The notes beneath the pieces were generated by a model. That model had not been told where the DNA came from and searched no databases. It worked only from the letters and a program-made list of their open reading frames with translations. A stretch of DNA of 64,000 bases from an uncultured Lachnoclostridium sp. (GTDB lineage: Bacteria > Bacillota > Clostridia > Lachnospirales > Lachnospiraceae), in contig CALWLW010000010.1 in NCBI GenBank assembly GCA_944381625.1, positions 53,188 through 117,187 of the forward strand. The letters are read 5' to 3'. How positions within the stretch are numbered: the stretch's first letter is position 1; each line of letters starts with the position of its first letter. This document shows, one piece after another, positions 55,277 to 64,000 of this stretch. Both the position numbers and the translations under genes were made by a program.

Positions 55277-55816
55277 CTATGGCTGCGGCGGGAGATATCC
55301 GGGGACGGAATCCTGCTTCAGGCGCGCGTACATTTTCATGTCCAGGATTTTCCCGTTTTTTACGGCGTTGCTCCTGAGCAGCCCTTCATATTGGAAGCCG
55401 GATTTCTCCAGCACGCGGCAGGAGGCGGCGTTGTAGGAAAAAGGCTCCGCGAAGATTCTCAGAATATCCGTGCGGGCGAAAACATCGGCGCAGGCCTGCT
55501 GTACCGCATAGGTGGCCAGCCCCATGCCCCAGTAGGCTTCTCCGATATAGTATCCCAGCTCGGCGGTTCGGAAATGGATATTGCCGCACCGGTAGATGCC
55601 GATGCTTCCGGCAAGACGGCCTCCGGCAGTGATGGCGTAAGGAAACGTCTGGTCGGGATCGGCCTCCAGCATTTCCCGGATAAATGCGCGGGCGTCTTCT
55701 TCCGTGTACGGATAGGGGATGCCGTCCCGCAGGTTGTCCAGAATGTGTCTGTTGTTCAAAAGTTCCGCCAGAGGGGCGGCATCTTCCATATGCCATTGTC
55801 TGATCGCAAAATCCAT
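55277..55816 (-). CDS. GNAT-family N-acetyltransferase (RimJ/RimL-like)
   Basis: 179 residues. Acetyl-CoA-binding region AELGYYIGEAYWGMGLATYA then RIFAEPFSYNAASCRVLEKS with GFQYEG, typical of ribosomal-protein-alanine acetyltransferase relatives. N-terminal DFAIRQWHMEDAAPLAELLN. Substrate unknown. It converges with the PHP gene with only a 36-bp gap and no obvious terminator. Confidence 0.88.
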   Translation of the reverse strand: MDFAIRQWHMEDAAPLAELLNNRHILDNLRDGIPYPYTEEDARAFIREMLEADPDQTFPYAITAGGRLAGSIGIYRCGNIHFRTAELGYYIGEAYWGMGLATYAVQQACADVFARTDILRIFAEPFSYNAASCRVLEKSGFQYEGLLRSNAVKNGKILDMKMYARLKQDSVPGYLPPQP

Positions 55817-55945
55817 GCTTGTCCTCCCTGGGCATTCCTTTTATGGGACGCATTGTTTTCTGATACTATATCTTATGTTTGTTCTGTTGGCAAGTTGTGT
55901 ATATATTTTAACGTGGGATGCGTACTGATTGAATGATGCTCCGGC

Positions 55946-57088
55946 TTATCCAAGCAGTTTCGCGGCTTTTTCCATCCGCGCCATCACAGGCACGCCAAAG
56001 GGACAGCGTTCTTCACAGCCGCCGCAGGCGATACAGTCAGCGGCAGATGCCTCAAGCGCTTCATAATGTGCCCGAATGGAAGCGGGCGCCTGCTCCTGCA
56101 TGGACGCAAGATCATACAGCTTGTTGACCATGGCGATATCGATGCCGGCCGGACAGGGCGCGCAGTGGCCGCAGTAGGTACACTGCCCGGAATATGCGTG
56201 ATGCGGCGCGTGGGCCAGGACGTCCGCATAGTTTTTCTCTTCTTCAGAGGCAGTCTCATAGGCGACAGCGTCCCTGACATGTTCCGGCGTATCGTAACCT
56301 GCCAATATGCTGGCCACCGCCGGACGGGTCAGGGCATAGTGGATGCACTGTATGGGCGTCAGCGCTACTCCGAAAGGCGAGGACTGGGCCGAGAACAGCC
56401 GTCCGCCCGCATATCCTTTCATCACGGTGATTCCCACGCCCTGCTGCTCGCAGATCCGGTAAAGCTCGGCGCGGTCTGGATGGATTCCGCCCAGGGTTTC
56501 TTCATAATCCTCGGCGAAATAAGTATTCATGTCTTCGCTGGCCGGGAGCAGGTCGAAAGCCGGATTGATGCTGAACAGGATCATCTCAATCTCGCCGCTC
56601 ATGGCCGCCAGTTTCCCTACTTTTGGATTGTGGGTGCTCATGCCGATGTGGCGGATTACCCCTTTTTCTTTCTGCTCTTTCACATAGGCCAGAAATTCTC
56701 CTTCCATAATCCGGTGGAACTCTGCTTCTTCGTCTACAAAATGGATCATGCCCAGATCGATGTAATCCGTGCCAAGCCGGGACAAAAGATCCTCGAACGC
56801 CGGTTTGACCTTGTCCATCTCCCGCGTGCGGACATACTGTCCGTCCTGCCAGGTGGAACCAAAATGTCCCTGGATGATCCATTTATCCCGTTTCCCCGCG
56901 ATGGCCTTTCCGATGTTGGAACGCACGTTTGGCTCCGCCATCCAGCAGTCCAGGATATTGATGCCGTAGCTTTCACAACAGTCGATCACGGCTTTCACTT
57001 CTTCCGTATTATGGCGTTCCAACCATTCGCCGCCCAGACCGATCTCGCTGACCTTTAATCCCGTTTTCCCCAAATCCCTGTATCTCAT
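55946..57088 (-). CDS. Aldo/keto reductase with C-terminal 4Fe-4S ferredoxin domain
   Basis: 380 residues from the ATG at 57088 (MRYRDLGKTGLKVSEIGLGG; AAGGAG upstream). In-frame codons further up lack the family N-terminus. The barrel includes DYIDLGMIHFVDEEAEF and RHIGMSTHNPKVGKLAAMSG. The C-terminal part has CTYCGHCAPCPAGIDIAMVN and CIACGGCEERCPFGVPVMAR, enough cysteines for two 4Fe-4S clusters. This group of AKRs is common in anaerobes and likely links NAD(P)H or ferredoxin to carbonyl reduction. The physiological substrate is unknown. Confidence 0.92.
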   Translation of the reverse strand: MRYRDLGKTGLKVSEIGLGGEWLERHNTEEVKAVIDCCESYGINILDCWMAEPNVRSNIGKAIAGKRDKWIIQGHFGSTWQDGQYVRTREMDKVKPAFEDLLSRLGTDYIDLGMIHFVDEEAEFHRIMEGEFLAYVKEQKEKGVIRHIGMSTHNPKVGKLAAMSGEIEMILFSINPAFDLLPASEDMNTYFAEDYEETLGGIHPDRAELYRICEQQGVGITVMKGYAGGRLFSAQSSPFGVALTPIQCIHYALTRPAVASILAGYDTPEHVRDAVAYETASEEEKNYADVLAHAPHHAYSGQCTYCGHCAPCPAGIDIAMVNKLYDLASMQEQAPASIRAHYEALEASAADCIACGGCEERCPFGVPVMARMEKAAKLLG

Positions 57089-57407
57089 CTTTCTTCTCCT
57101 TCCCATTGTATGTGATTGGATACGAGTTTCTTTTTTAAATAGTAGCATAAATTTGGACGGTGTACAATTGACTGCGGCGTGGATATTATTGTGGGCACGG
57201 CCTTCCATTGTGGCGAAGCGGTGGAAAACCAGTCGTTCTCACCAATAACTACATGACGAAACTACTGTACTTCGATTGCTAAGAACATATTAGTAAAATG
57301 CCGGCAGGCAGAAATGATGTAGATGTGCTCAGGGGTTTATGCTATACTTTTTTCAAAAGTAACAGAACGACAAATCGCTATTTCCATACAGCTAAGGAGA
57401 AGCCGCT
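57089..57407. other. 319-bp intergenic region with possible gene remnant and a promoter
   Basis: Mostly noncoding. Around 57191-57282 short reading frames (GTAFHCGEAVENQ and, in another frame, GGKPVVLTNNYMTKLLYFDC) look like fragments of a decayed gene, but no family is recognised. An extended -10, TGCTATACT (57340-57348), precedes the ankyrin gene; the -35 is weak. Confidence 0.35.
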
Positions 57408-58214
57408 ATGAAAAAATTATTTACCGCTATCCGTCAAGGCAAACTGGACGAGGTAGCCGTCATTTTGGATAAAAAGCCAGAACTGATTTCTTGTTTAGCC
57501 AAAGCTCCGCCTAAAAAAGATGATGGTCAGTCGCCTTTGATGGTAGCTATCAAGAGTGATAACTTAGAAGTGGCTCACCTACTGCTGGACAGAGGAGCAG
57601 ATGTGAATTTTCAAGACGCAATCAACCCTTATGGGAATAATTTCAGCGCTCCCGTCTGGTATGACGCCATTGTCCAATGTTACCTGCGGGCGGGGGACTA
57701 TGTGTCTGAGCGAAACAAGGAGCGCACCAAGGAATATTTCCTGCTCCTGCGCCGTCTGCTGGATATGGGAATGAATCCCAATACAACTACAAACCCAGGT
57801 AACCTCAACGCCTGGCAGCACGCTCTGAATCAATATAACGACTTCGCTCGGAAGTCTTATAGTAGCTACAATACAGAGGGAGATAAGGCGCACAATCGCC
57901 AACTGCGAGAAATGCTCAAAGCAGTGTTAGATGAGCTTTTGAAACATGGGGCGGACATCCACAGCTATATCCCGCCAAACAAGGACGGTTTTCCCATTGT
58001 TTCTTGCCTGATTCGCAATCTGGAAGAAGGCCGGGAGCTGTTCGATAGCTTTGGCGGTCTGAATCCCGATTCTGACATATTCAAGCCCTACACGGAAATG
58101 TATCGTGGAAAAGAGCGTCTTGTCCAGCCCTACTACACCGTGGAGGACTACCGCCAGTGGTACGAGCTCAAGTGGGGAGCATTAGAGTCCATTCTTCGGT
58201 CTTATTATGAGTAA
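57408..58214 (+). CDS. Ankyrin-repeat protein
   Basis: 268 residues. N-terminal ankyrin-type helices: FTAIRQGKLDEVAVILDKKP, then SPLMVAIKSDNLEVAHLLLD and RGADVNFQDA; a further repeat-like block is LDELLKHGADIHSYIP. The remainder is helical without known domains. It has its own extended -10 promoter and AAGGAGAAG ribosome site. Base composition is lower in GC than most neighbours. Such proteins mediate protein contacts, and the partner is unknown. Confidence 0.82.
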   Translation: MKKLFTAIRQGKLDEVAVILDKKPELISCLAKAPPKKDDGQSPLMVAIKSDNLEVAHLLLDRGADVNFQDAINPYGNNFSAPVWYDAIVQCYLRAGDYVSERNKERTKEYFLLLRRLLDMGMNPNTTTNPGNLNAWQHALNQYNDFARKSYSSYNTEGDKAHNRQLREMLKAVLDELLKHGADIHSYIPPNKDGFPIVSCLIRNLEEGRELFDSFGGLNPDSDIFKPYTEMYRGKERLVQPYYTVEDYRQWYELKWGALESILRSYYE

Positions 58215-58429
58215 GTGCATTAACTTCCCATTTATCGAACAGCATGCTGGAAAGAACGGGACTATTCCAACTTTGAACCACTTCTTTCTTATGTCCCTGA
58301 TGAATAAATCTGCATTCGTTCCAGATAGAAGATACGATCCAAAGTGCAATAGACGAGAAAACAAACAGTAAAAATTGCCCTTTAGACGAATTGGCGACCA
58401 TAAAACTGATGATTGAAAATTCATGAAAA
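58215..58429. other. Intergenic stretch upstream of clpB, no gene seen
   Basis: AT-rich sequence between the ankyrin gene and the CIRCE element. Minus-strand open frames here lack ribosome sites and family features. Confidence 0.4.
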
Positions 58430-58472
58430 TTAGCACTCCTCTCTTGACAGTGCTAACAAACGGTGTTATATT
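58430..58472 (+). promoter_or_regulatory. CIRCE operator and promoter of clpB
   Basis: TTAGCACTC (58430-58438), 9-bp spacer, CAGTGCTAA (58448-58456): CIRCE with one mismatch in the right arm (C for G). It overlaps -35 TTGACA (58444-58449), with -10 TATATT (58467-58472) 17 bp further. HrcA binding would repress clpB until heat stress. Confidence 0.9.
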
Positions 58473-58522
58473 CTCTGTAGAACATGAAAACAACCATCAC
58501 TGATAAGAAAGAGGAGGAGCTT

Positions 58523-61102
58523 ATGAATTTTCAGAAATTTACGCAAAAATCCATACAGGCAGTAAATGATCTGGAAAAGGTTGCTCTGGAATATGGAAAT
58601 CAGGAGATTGAACAGGAGCATCTGTTGTACAGTCTTTTGAACCAGGAAGAGAGCCTGATCTCCAGGCTGATTGCCAAGATGGATATAGATTCTGCTTTAT
58701 TTAAGGAACGAGTGGAGGAAGCCCTGAATAAGCGGGTAAAGGTGTCCGGGGGACAGCCGTATGTGGGCCAGTATCTGAACAAGGCGCTGATCAGCGCCGA
58801 GGACGAGGCCAGGAAGATGGGAGACGAATATGTATCCGTGGAACATCTTTTCCTGTCCCTGCTGGATAATCCCAGCCCGTCCATGAAAATCCTGTTCCGC
58901 GAAAACGGCATTAACCGGGAGAAATTCCTGCAGGCGCTTTCCACCGTCCGGGGCAATCAGAGAGTGACCACGGACAATCCGGAGGCTACTTATGACACGC
59001 TGAATAAATACGGGTACGACCTGGTGGAACGGGCCAGGGAACAGAAACTGGATCCGGTCATCGGCCGGGATTCGGAGATCCGGAATGTGATCCGTATTCT
59101 GTCCCGGAAAACGAAAAACAACCCGGTGCTGATCGGCGAACCTGGCGTGGGCAAGACCGCCGTGGTGGAAGGCCTGGCTCAGAGGATCGTCCGCGGAGAC
59201 GTGCCGGAAGGACTGAAGGATAAAAAGATCTTTGCGCTGGATATGGGCGCGCTGGTAGCGGGTGCCAAGTACCGGGGTGAATTTGAAGAGCGTCTGAAAG
59301 CGGTACTGGAAGAGGTGCGCAAAAGCGAAGGCCAGATCATCCTGTTCATAGACGAACTGCACCTGATCGTGGGAGCAGGGAAGACGGACGGAGCCATGGA
59401 TGCGGGCAATATGCTCAAACCCATGCTGGCCAGAGGCGAACTGCACTGTATCGGAGCCACGACGCTGGATGAATACCGCCAGTATATTGAAAAAGACGCC
59501 GCGCTGGAGCGCCGTTTCCAGCAGGTGCTGGTGGATGAACCTACGGTGGAGGACACGATCTCCATCCTGCGGGGGCTGAAGGAGCGTTATGAGGTTTACC
59601 ATGGTGTGAAGATTACCGACTCGGCGCTGGTGGCGGCGGCCACTCTGTCCCACCGCTATATTTCGGAGCGTTTTCTGCCCGACAAAGCCATCGACCTGGT
59701 GGATGAGGCCTGCGCGCTGATCAAGACAGAGATGGACTCCATGCCTACGGAACTGGACGAACTGCGCCGCAAGGTATTACAGTTGGAAATCGAAGAGGCG
59801 GCTCTGAAAAAAGAGACGGACCGGTTAAGCCAGGATCGTCTGGCGGCGCTGCAGAAAGAACTGGCAGAGCTGCGGGATGAGTTTAATAATAAGAAAGCAC
59901 AGTGGGACGACGAGAAACATTCTGTAGAGAAGCTTTCCGGACTTAGGGAAGAGATCGAGAATGTAAATAAAGAGATCCAGACCGCCCAGAGAAATTATGA
60001 TCTGGAAAAAGCGGCCCAGCTCCAGTATGGAAGGCTGCCTCAGCTTCAGAAGCAGCTGGAAGAGGAAGAGGAAAAGGTGAAGAAGCAGGATCTCTCCCTG
60101 GTGCATGAGAGTGTGACGGATGAGGAAATTGCCCGGATCATCTCCCGCTGGACCGGTATTCCGGTGGCGAAGCTGACGGAAAGCGAGCGCAACAAGACGC
60201 TGCATCTGGACGGAGAGCTGCACAAGAGGGTGATCGGGCAGGATGAAGCTGTGCAGAAGGTGTCGGATGCGATTATCCGTTCCAAAGCAGGCATCAAAGA
60301 TCCCACAAAGCCCATTGGTTCCTTCCTGTTCCTGGGACCCACCGGCGTGGGCAAGACGGAGCTGGCCAAGACGCTGGCGGCCAGCCTGTTTGACGATGAA
60401 CAGAACATGGTGCGTATTGACATGAGCGAGTATATGGAGAAATACTCCGTATCCCGGCTGATCGGAGCGCCTCCCGGATATGTGGGATATGAGGAGGGCG
60501 GCCAGCTCACTGAGGCGGTGCGCCGGCATCCCTATTCAGTGGTGCTGTTTGACGAGGTGGAAAAAGCCCATCCGGATGTGTTCAATGTGCTGCTGCAGGT
60601 GCTGGATGACGGCCGGATCACGGACTCTCAGGGACGCACGGTAGACTTTAAGAATACCATTCTGATCATGACGTCCAATATCGGTTCTTCCTATCTGCTG
60701 GAAGGGATCGATGAGAAGGGCGAGATCCGTCCGGAGAGCGAGGAACTGGTGATGAGCGACCTGCGCGCCCATTTCCGCCCGGAATTTTTGAACCGGCTGG
60801 ATGAGATTATCCTTTTCAAACCGTTGACGAAGGACAATATCGGCCATATTGTGGATCTCCTGATTGCGGATCTGAACCGCCGCCTGGCGGATAAGGAACT
60901 GCATCTGGACCTGACGGACGGCGCGAAGGCATATGTGGTGGAGCATGGCTATGATCCGGTATACGGCGCGCGTCCGCTGAAGCGGTATCTCCAGAAATAT
61001 GTGGAGACTATGGCGGCAAGGCATATCCTTTCTGGGGATGTGCAGGCCGGAAGCACCATGACCGTGGACTGCGACGGACAGAACCTTACGATTTCTTCCT
61101 GA
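58523..61102 (+). CDS. clpB: ClpB disaggregase chaperone
   Basis: 859 residues from the ATG at 58523 (GAGGAGG at 58511-58517); an in-frame ATG at 58484 is farther from a ribosome site. Clp N domain (1-150), first AAA module with [14 protein letters not shown] and [15 protein letters not shown], long coiled-coil middle domain (about 400-525, [20 protein letters not shown]), second AAA module with [19 protein letters not shown] and [19 protein letters not shown]. Working with DnaK it solubilises aggregated proteins. CIRCE control places it in the HrcA heat-shock regulon. Confidence 0.97.
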   Translation: MNFQKFTQKSIQAVNDLEKVALEYGNQEIEQEHLLYSLLNQEESLISRLIAKMDIDSALFKERVEEALNKRVKVSGGQPYVGQYLNKALISAEDEARKMGDEYVSVEHLFLSLLDNPSPSMKILFRENGINREKFLQALSTVRGNQRVTTDNPEATYDTLNKYGYDLVERAREQKLDPVIGRDSEIRNVIRILSRKTKNNPVLIGEPGVGKTAVVEGLAQRIVRGDVPEGLKDKKIFALDMGALVAGAKYRGEFEERLKAVLEEVRKSEGQIILFIDELHLIVGAGKTDGAMDAGNMLKPMLARGELHCIGATTLDEYRQYIEKDAALERRFQQVLVDEPTVEDTISILRGLKERYEVYHGVKITDSALVAAATLSHRYISERFLPDKAIDLVDEACALIKTEMDSMPTELDELRRKVLQLEIEEAALKKETDRLSQDRLAALQKELAELRDEFNNKKAQWDDEKHSVEKLSGLREEIENVNKEIQTAQRNYDLEKAAQLQYGRLPQLQKQLEEEEEKVKKQDLSLVHESVTDEEIARIISRWTGIPVAKLTESERNKTLHLDGELHKRVIGQDEAVQKVSDAIIRSKAGIKDPTKPIGSFLFLGPTGVGKTELAKTLAASLFDDEQNMVRIDMSEYMEKYSVSRLIGAPPGYVGYEEGGQLTEAVRRHPYSVVLFDEVEKAHPDVFNVLLQVLDDGRITDSQGRTVDFKNTILIMTSNIGSSYLLEGIDEKGEIRPESEELVMSDLRAHFRPEFLNRLDEIILFKPLTKDNIGHIVDLLIADLNRRLADKELHLDLTDGAKAYVVEHGYDPVYGARPLKRYLQKYVETMAARHILSGDVQAGSTMTVDCDGQNLTISS

Positions 61103-61130
61103 TAACAATGAGATTACCGAGAAAGAACCT

Positions 61131-61790
61131 ATGTTATTTTACAGTATACAAAATTTTATAAACCAGCTGGGTACCATTTTATTTCTGGCTCCGGCGATCC
61201 TGATCGCGATCATCTGCCATGAATGTGCCCATGGCTGGGTATCGGACCGATTGGGTGACCCCACGCCCCGGATGTCCGGACGCCTGAGCTGGAATCCGCT
61301 GAAGCATCTGGATCTGTGGGGAACTCTGTGCCTGCTGGTGTTCCATGTGGGCTGGGCCAAACCGGTGCCCATCAATCCATATTACTATAAGGACCGCAGG
61401 AAGGGGATCATCCTGGTCTCCCTGGCAGGACCGGCCATGAATTTCCTGGTGGCCTTCCTCTGCCTGCTGGCGGAAGGGGCGCTGGTCAAATATGGTTCTT
61501 ATAGTTCCAGACTGGTGGTGATCCTGATCCTGCTGATGGAGTATTCCGCCATGATCAACATCGGCTTTGGTATCTTCAATCTGATCCCGGTGCCGCCGCT
61601 GGACGGTTCCAAGGTGCTGGGAGAGCTGCTGCCTTCTGTGAGAAATGTTTATGGCAGATGGGGGCGGTACTGGAAGTGGATTCTGCTGATCCTTCTGGCG
61701 GCAGGCGTGCTGAGTGTCCCGCTGGGGATGCTTGACGGGGCGGTTTTCCAGGTGATGTGGAGCGGCGTGAGAGCCCTGCTGGGCGTGTAG
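61131..61790 (+). CDS. Site-2 protease family (M50) membrane metalloprotease
   Basis: 219 residues. The zinc motif HEXXH is in IICHECAHGWVSDRLGDPTP. The second conserved aspartate motif is FNLIPVPPLDGSKVLGELLP. Five to six hydrophobic helices, no PDZ domain, the short rhomboid-like S2P type common in Firmicutes. It cleaves membrane proteins within the bilayer; the target is unknown. It starts 28 bp after clpB. Confidence 0.9.
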   Translation: MLFYSIQNFINQLGTILFLAPAILIAIICHECAHGWVSDRLGDPTPRMSGRLSWNPLKHLDLWGTLCLLVFHVGWAKPVPINPYYYKDRRKGIILVSLAGPAMNFLVAFLCLLAEGALVKYGSYSSRLVVILILLMEYSAMINIGFGIFNLIPVPPLDGSKVLGELLPSVRNVYGRWGRYWKWILLILLAAGVLSVPLGMLDGAVFQVMWSGVRALLGV

Positions 61791-61856
61791 TCAGACGGCG
61801 CTCCATCTGGCGGCTGTCTGTGGAGATAAAAAACGATACGGAAAGGAGAACCTGTG

Positions 61857-62027
61857 ATGCCCAATGATCCGGTAATGCTTTTGAGCTATGTGAACACACA
61901 GCTGAGGGATTTTTATCCCAGCCTGGAAAGCTTCTGCGACGCGAATGGAGTCAGCGCGGAGTTCATCTGCGGGAAGCTGGAAACCATTGACTATCAGTAT
62001 GATGAAAAACTGAATAAGTTCATATAA
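61857..62027 (+). CDS. DUF4250 protein (56 aa)
   Basis: 56 residues from the ATG at 61857 with AAAGGAG ten bases upstream. The sequence starts MPNDPVMLLSYVNTQLRDFY and ends ETIDYQYDEKLNKFI, the DUF4250 pattern. DUF4250 is a small conserved protein of unknown function frequent in Clostridia and Proteobacteria. It lies 66 bp after the protease gene, with a terminator following. Confidence 0.85.
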   Translation: MPNDPVMLLSYVNTQLRDFYPSLESFCDANGVSAEFICGKLETIDYQYDEKLNKFI

Positions 62028-62038
62028 AAGTAAGAGAG

Positions 62039-62090
62039 ATGCCGGGGCATCCATGTTCCAACTGCCAGGGACGCGGATGCTCCGGCATTT
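62039..62090 (+). terminator. Terminator after DUF4250
   Basis: A near-perfect 14-bp stem ATGCCGGGGCATCC (62039-62052) / GGATGCTCCGGCAT (62075-62088), one internal mismatch, then TTTT. Confidence 0.75.
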
Positions 62091-62151
62091 TCATATGGGC
62101 GAAAACAGGCATTTTGTGTTGTAAAAAGTGTCTAAAATACCAAAGAATTTG

Positions 62152-62180
62152 TTGCCTGTCTTTGTGAAAAGTTATATAAT
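62152..62180 (+). promoter_or_regulatory. Promoter of the UroD-family gene
   Basis: -35 TTGCCT (62152-62157), 17-bp spacer, -10 TATAAT (62175-62180). An inverted repeat ACAGGCA (62105-62111) / TGCCTGT (62153-62159) overlaps the -35 and may be a regulator site. Confidence 0.65.
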
Positions 62181-62242
62181 AGGGATACAAACAGCCGACG
62201 CTCGTCTGCAAAGACGAATATGGAAAAAAGGAGGAGATTACA

Positions 62243-63283
62243 ATGCTGACAGCAAAAGAAAATCTGCGTGAGGCGATCCGCGGGGGGAATCCGGACCGCT
62301 TTGTGAACCAGTACGAAGCCATTCAGTTGCTGTTTCACCCGTTCAACCTGCACAGTCCGCAGCCGGCCAAGGGTCAGGAAAATGTAGTCAATGCATGGGG
62401 AATTACATTTTCATTCCCGGAGGGGACGCCCGGCGCTTTCCCGGTGCATACGCCGGACAAGATTGTGGTAAAGGATATTGAAAACTGGAGAGATTATGTA
62501 CATGCTCCGGCTCTGGACTTCCCTCAGGCTGAGTGGGATATGTTCAAAGAGCAGTTTGACGCCGTGGACGGTTCCAAGTCTTTCAAGGCGGCGTTTGTGG
62601 CTCCCGGGCTTTTCGAGCAGACCCATCATCTCTGTGAGATCAGCCAGGCCCTGATGAACTATATCACTGACCCGGATGAGATGCACGATCTGATCAAATA
62701 CCTTACCGAGTGGGAACTGAAGCTGGCGGAAGGAATCTGCTCGCATCTGCATCCGGACGCAATTTTTCATCATGACGACTGGGGCGCAGAGAAGAATACA
62801 TTCCTGAGACCGGAGATGTTCGCAGAGTTCTTTGTGGAGTCCTACAAGCAGATTTATGGATATTATCATGACCATGGCGTGGAGCTGGTCATCCATCACA
62901 GCGACAGCTACTGCGCGACGCTGGTTCCCTATATGATTGAGATGGGCATCGATATTTGGCAGGGCTGTATGGAATCCAACAACGTGCCGGAGCTGGTGAA
63001 AAAGTATGGCGGGAAGATCAGCTTTATGGGCGGCATTGACAATAAATCCATAGATTTTGAAGGCTGGACGCCGGAAGATTGCCGGAAAGCGGCGGTGAAG
63101 GTCTGTGAGGACTGCGGAAACAAGTTCTTTATCCCGTGTATCACCCAGGGGGGACCGGGTTCCGTATATCCGGGTTCCTACAAAGCCCTCTGTGATGAGA
63201 TCGACAAATACAACGCGCAGAAATTCGGCCTGAAGGTGGAAGAGATCGAAGAAGCGCGTCTGCCGTGGCAGATTCTTTTCTAA
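62243..63283 (+). CDS. Uroporphyrinogen decarboxylase (URO-D) superfamily protein
   Basis: 346 residues. URO-D-like barrel with conserved HHDDWGAEKNTFLRPEMFAE, VELVIHHSDSYCATLVPYM, IDIWQGCMESNNVPELVKKY and ITQGGPGSVYPGSYKAL. It lacks heme-biosynthesis neighbours and the N-terminal RxPxWxMRQAG motif of true HemE, so it is more likely one of the methyltransferase-like members (MtaA/CmuA relatives) common in anaerobes. Those move methyl groups from small methylated substrates to corrinoid proteins. The substrate is unknown; no corrinoid protein gene is adjacent. GGAGGAG precedes the ATG. Confidence 0.85.
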   Translation: MLTAKENLREAIRGGNPDRFVNQYEAIQLLFHPFNLHSPQPAKGQENVVNAWGITFSFPEGTPGAFPVHTPDKIVVKDIENWRDYVHAPALDFPQAEWDMFKEQFDAVDGSKSFKAAFVAPGLFEQTHHLCEISQALMNYITDPDEMHDLIKYLTEWELKLAEGICSHLHPDAIFHHDDWGAEKNTFLRPEMFAEFFVESYKQIYGYYHDHGVELVIHHSDSYCATLVPYMIEMGIDIWQGCMESNNVPELVKKYGGKISFMGGIDNKSIDFEGWTPEDCRKAAVKVCEDCGNKFFIPCITQGGPGSVYPGSYKALCDEIDKYNAQKFGLKVEEIEEARLPWQILF

Positions 63284-63290
63284 AAAATCA

Positions 63291-63319
63291 TTGACAAAGG
63301 CCGCCGCCTGTGGTATGCT
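63291..63319 (+). promoter_or_regulatory. infC operon promoter
   Basis: -35 TTGACA (63291-63296), 17-bp spacer, -10 TATGCT (63314-63319), immediately after the UroD-family stop. Confidence 0.85.
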
Positions 63320-63325
63320 TGCTAA

Positions 63326-63456
63326 GGTTATGAAATGAAAGAAGAGTATCCACTCTCACCTTGGTGCAGGCGGCGACCCGGGTTAATACAGAAACAGACA
63401 TATGCGGCGCATATTTTGTAGAGTAGAAGTGGATAGTTTTCTATCCACTTTTTTTG
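63326..63456 (+). promoter_or_regulatory. infC leader with terminator/antiterminator (L20-leader type)
   Basis: An approximately 130-nt structured leader. The terminator is AAGTGGATAG (63427-63436) - TTTT - CTATCCACTT (63441-63450) plus a T-run. An upstream TATCCACT (63347-63354) is complementary to AGTGGATA of the terminator arm, so an alternative antiterminator can form. Firmicutes infC-rpmI-rplT leaders of this kind respond to ribosomal protein L20. Confidence 0.8.
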
Positions 63457-63473
63457 TGCGGAGGTGTACAGCT

Positions 63474-63980
63474 ATTAGCGATTTAATGATCAATGAGCAG
63501 ATCCGCGACCGTGAAGTGCGCGTGGTCAGCAAGGATGGAGAACAGTTAGGTATCATGCCAACCAGCGAAGCGATGAGGATGGCGAGGGAGGCGGAGCTGG
63601 ATCTGGTAAAGATTGCTCCCAATGCAAAACCGCCGGTATGTAAGATCATCGACTACGGAAAATACCGCTATGAGATGGCGCGGAAAGAAAAAGAAGCGAG
63701 AAAGAAGCAGAAGACCATCGAGGTAAAGGAAGTCCGTCTGTCTCCGAACATTGACGATAATGACCTGAACACCAAGGTGAATGCGGCGAGAAAGTTCATC
63801 CAGAAGGGTGACAAGGTAAAGGTGACGCTCCGCTTCCGCGGCCGTGAGATGGCGCATGTACAGAGCAGCAAACAGATCCTGGACGTGTTTGCAGAGAAGC
63901 TGCAGGATATCGCGGTGGTCGACAAGGCTCCGAAGATGGAAGGCCGCAGCATGACGATGTTTTTAACTGAAAAACGTTAA
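63474..63980 (+). CDS. infC: Translation initiation factor IF-3
   Basis: 168 residues from the non-standard AUU start at 63474, with GGAGGTG seven bases upstream (63460-63466). Upstream in-frame codons belong to the leader. The N-domain begins SDLMINEQIRDREVRVVSKD; the linker is KIIDYGKYRYEMARKEKEAR; the C-domain has VKVTLRFRGREMAHVQSSKQ and ends MTMFLTEKR. IF-3 binds the 30S subunit and rejects weak start codons; its own AUU start provides autoregulation in known systems. rpmI and rplT would follow beyond the window. Confidence 0.96.
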   Translation: MSDLMINEQIRDREVRVVSKDGEQLGIMPTSEAMRMAREAELDLVKIAPNAKPPVCKIIDYGKYRYEMARKEKEARKKQKTIEVKEVRLSPNIDDNDLNTKVNAARKFIQKGDKVKVTLRFRGREMAHVQSSKQILDVFAEKLQDIAVVDKAPKMEGRSMTMFLTEKR

Positions 63981-64000
63981 AATAATTTAGATAATTCATA

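Noticed and set aside
58182..58493. Minus-strand 103-codon frame upstream of clpB
   Set aside because: Overlaps the CIRCE promoter, has no ribosome site, and no recognisable family.

Overview
The window looks like a chromosomal segment of an anaerobic, gut-type Clostridia, most likely Lachnospiraceae. Supporting signs are moderately GC-rich coding DNA with strong AGGAGG ribosome sites, ferredoxin-linked 2-oxoacid oxidation, an adenosylcobalamin-dependent ribonucleotide reductase, a CIRCE-controlled clpB, LicT-type beta-glucoside control, an AUU-started infC, and small families common in that group (DUF378, DUF4250, DUF6076, DUF815). The assignment is inferred from gene content, not from a marker-gene comparison.

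Layout. 1-9.7 kb: end of radA, tRNA-Trp, an orphan amino-acid-binding lipoprotein, a LysR regulator divergent from a CoA-disulfide-reductase/rhodanese plus small sulfite-reductase pair, endonuclease IV, a KdpDE-like two-component system with a tiny membrane protein, and endonuclease III. 9.7-15.3 kb: a collagen-like (BclA-type) gene split in two by a 4.6 kb element carrying a large serine recombinase. 15.4-19.6 kb: a glycosyltransferase next to the collagen gene, then a zur-znuACB zinc operon. 19.7-30.3 kb: metabolic genes (alcohol and aldehyde dehydrogenases, B12-dependent RNR, LarC, cysteine desulfidase, Lrp/AsnC, HD hydrolase, aminotransferase). 30.3-34.7 kb: licT, beta-glucoside PTS and 6-phospho-beta-glucosidase behind a RAT/terminator switch. 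34.7-43 kb: a 119-aa protein of unknown function, a DUF815 ATPase, uppP, galK, a low-GC VapD-like pair, a VanRS-like two-component system and a DUF6076 protein. 43.2-52.7 kb: an apparent amino-acid oxidation island (amino-acid dehydrogenase, four-subunit 2-oxoacid:ferredoxin oxidoreductase, ADP-forming acyl-CoA synthetase, D-2-hydroxyacid dehydrogenase, two paralogous MFS transporters). 52.7-64 kb: an XRE-AlaA fusion, a PHP phosphatase, acetyltransferase, Fe-S aldo/keto reductase, ankyrin protein, clpB, an M50 protease, DUF4250, a UroD-family protein and infC with its leader.

The most striking observation is the split collagen-like gene. The N-terminal half (minus strand, 14970-15254) and C-terminal half (minus strand, 9759-10427) lie on either side of a serine-recombinase element, and both junctions carry CCCGGT. 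Removing exactly one repeat-to-repeat unit (4596 bp) rejoins the halves in frame as a 299-codon gene with an unbroken Gly-X-Y stalk. This is the architecture of sporulation-gene-interrupting elements such as skin, but excision, regulation and a spore role are inferences. A second notable feature is the XRE-aminotransferase fusion. It has a promoter embedded in four TTGAACTT-like repeats and an internal ribosome site that could also yield a free aminotransferase.
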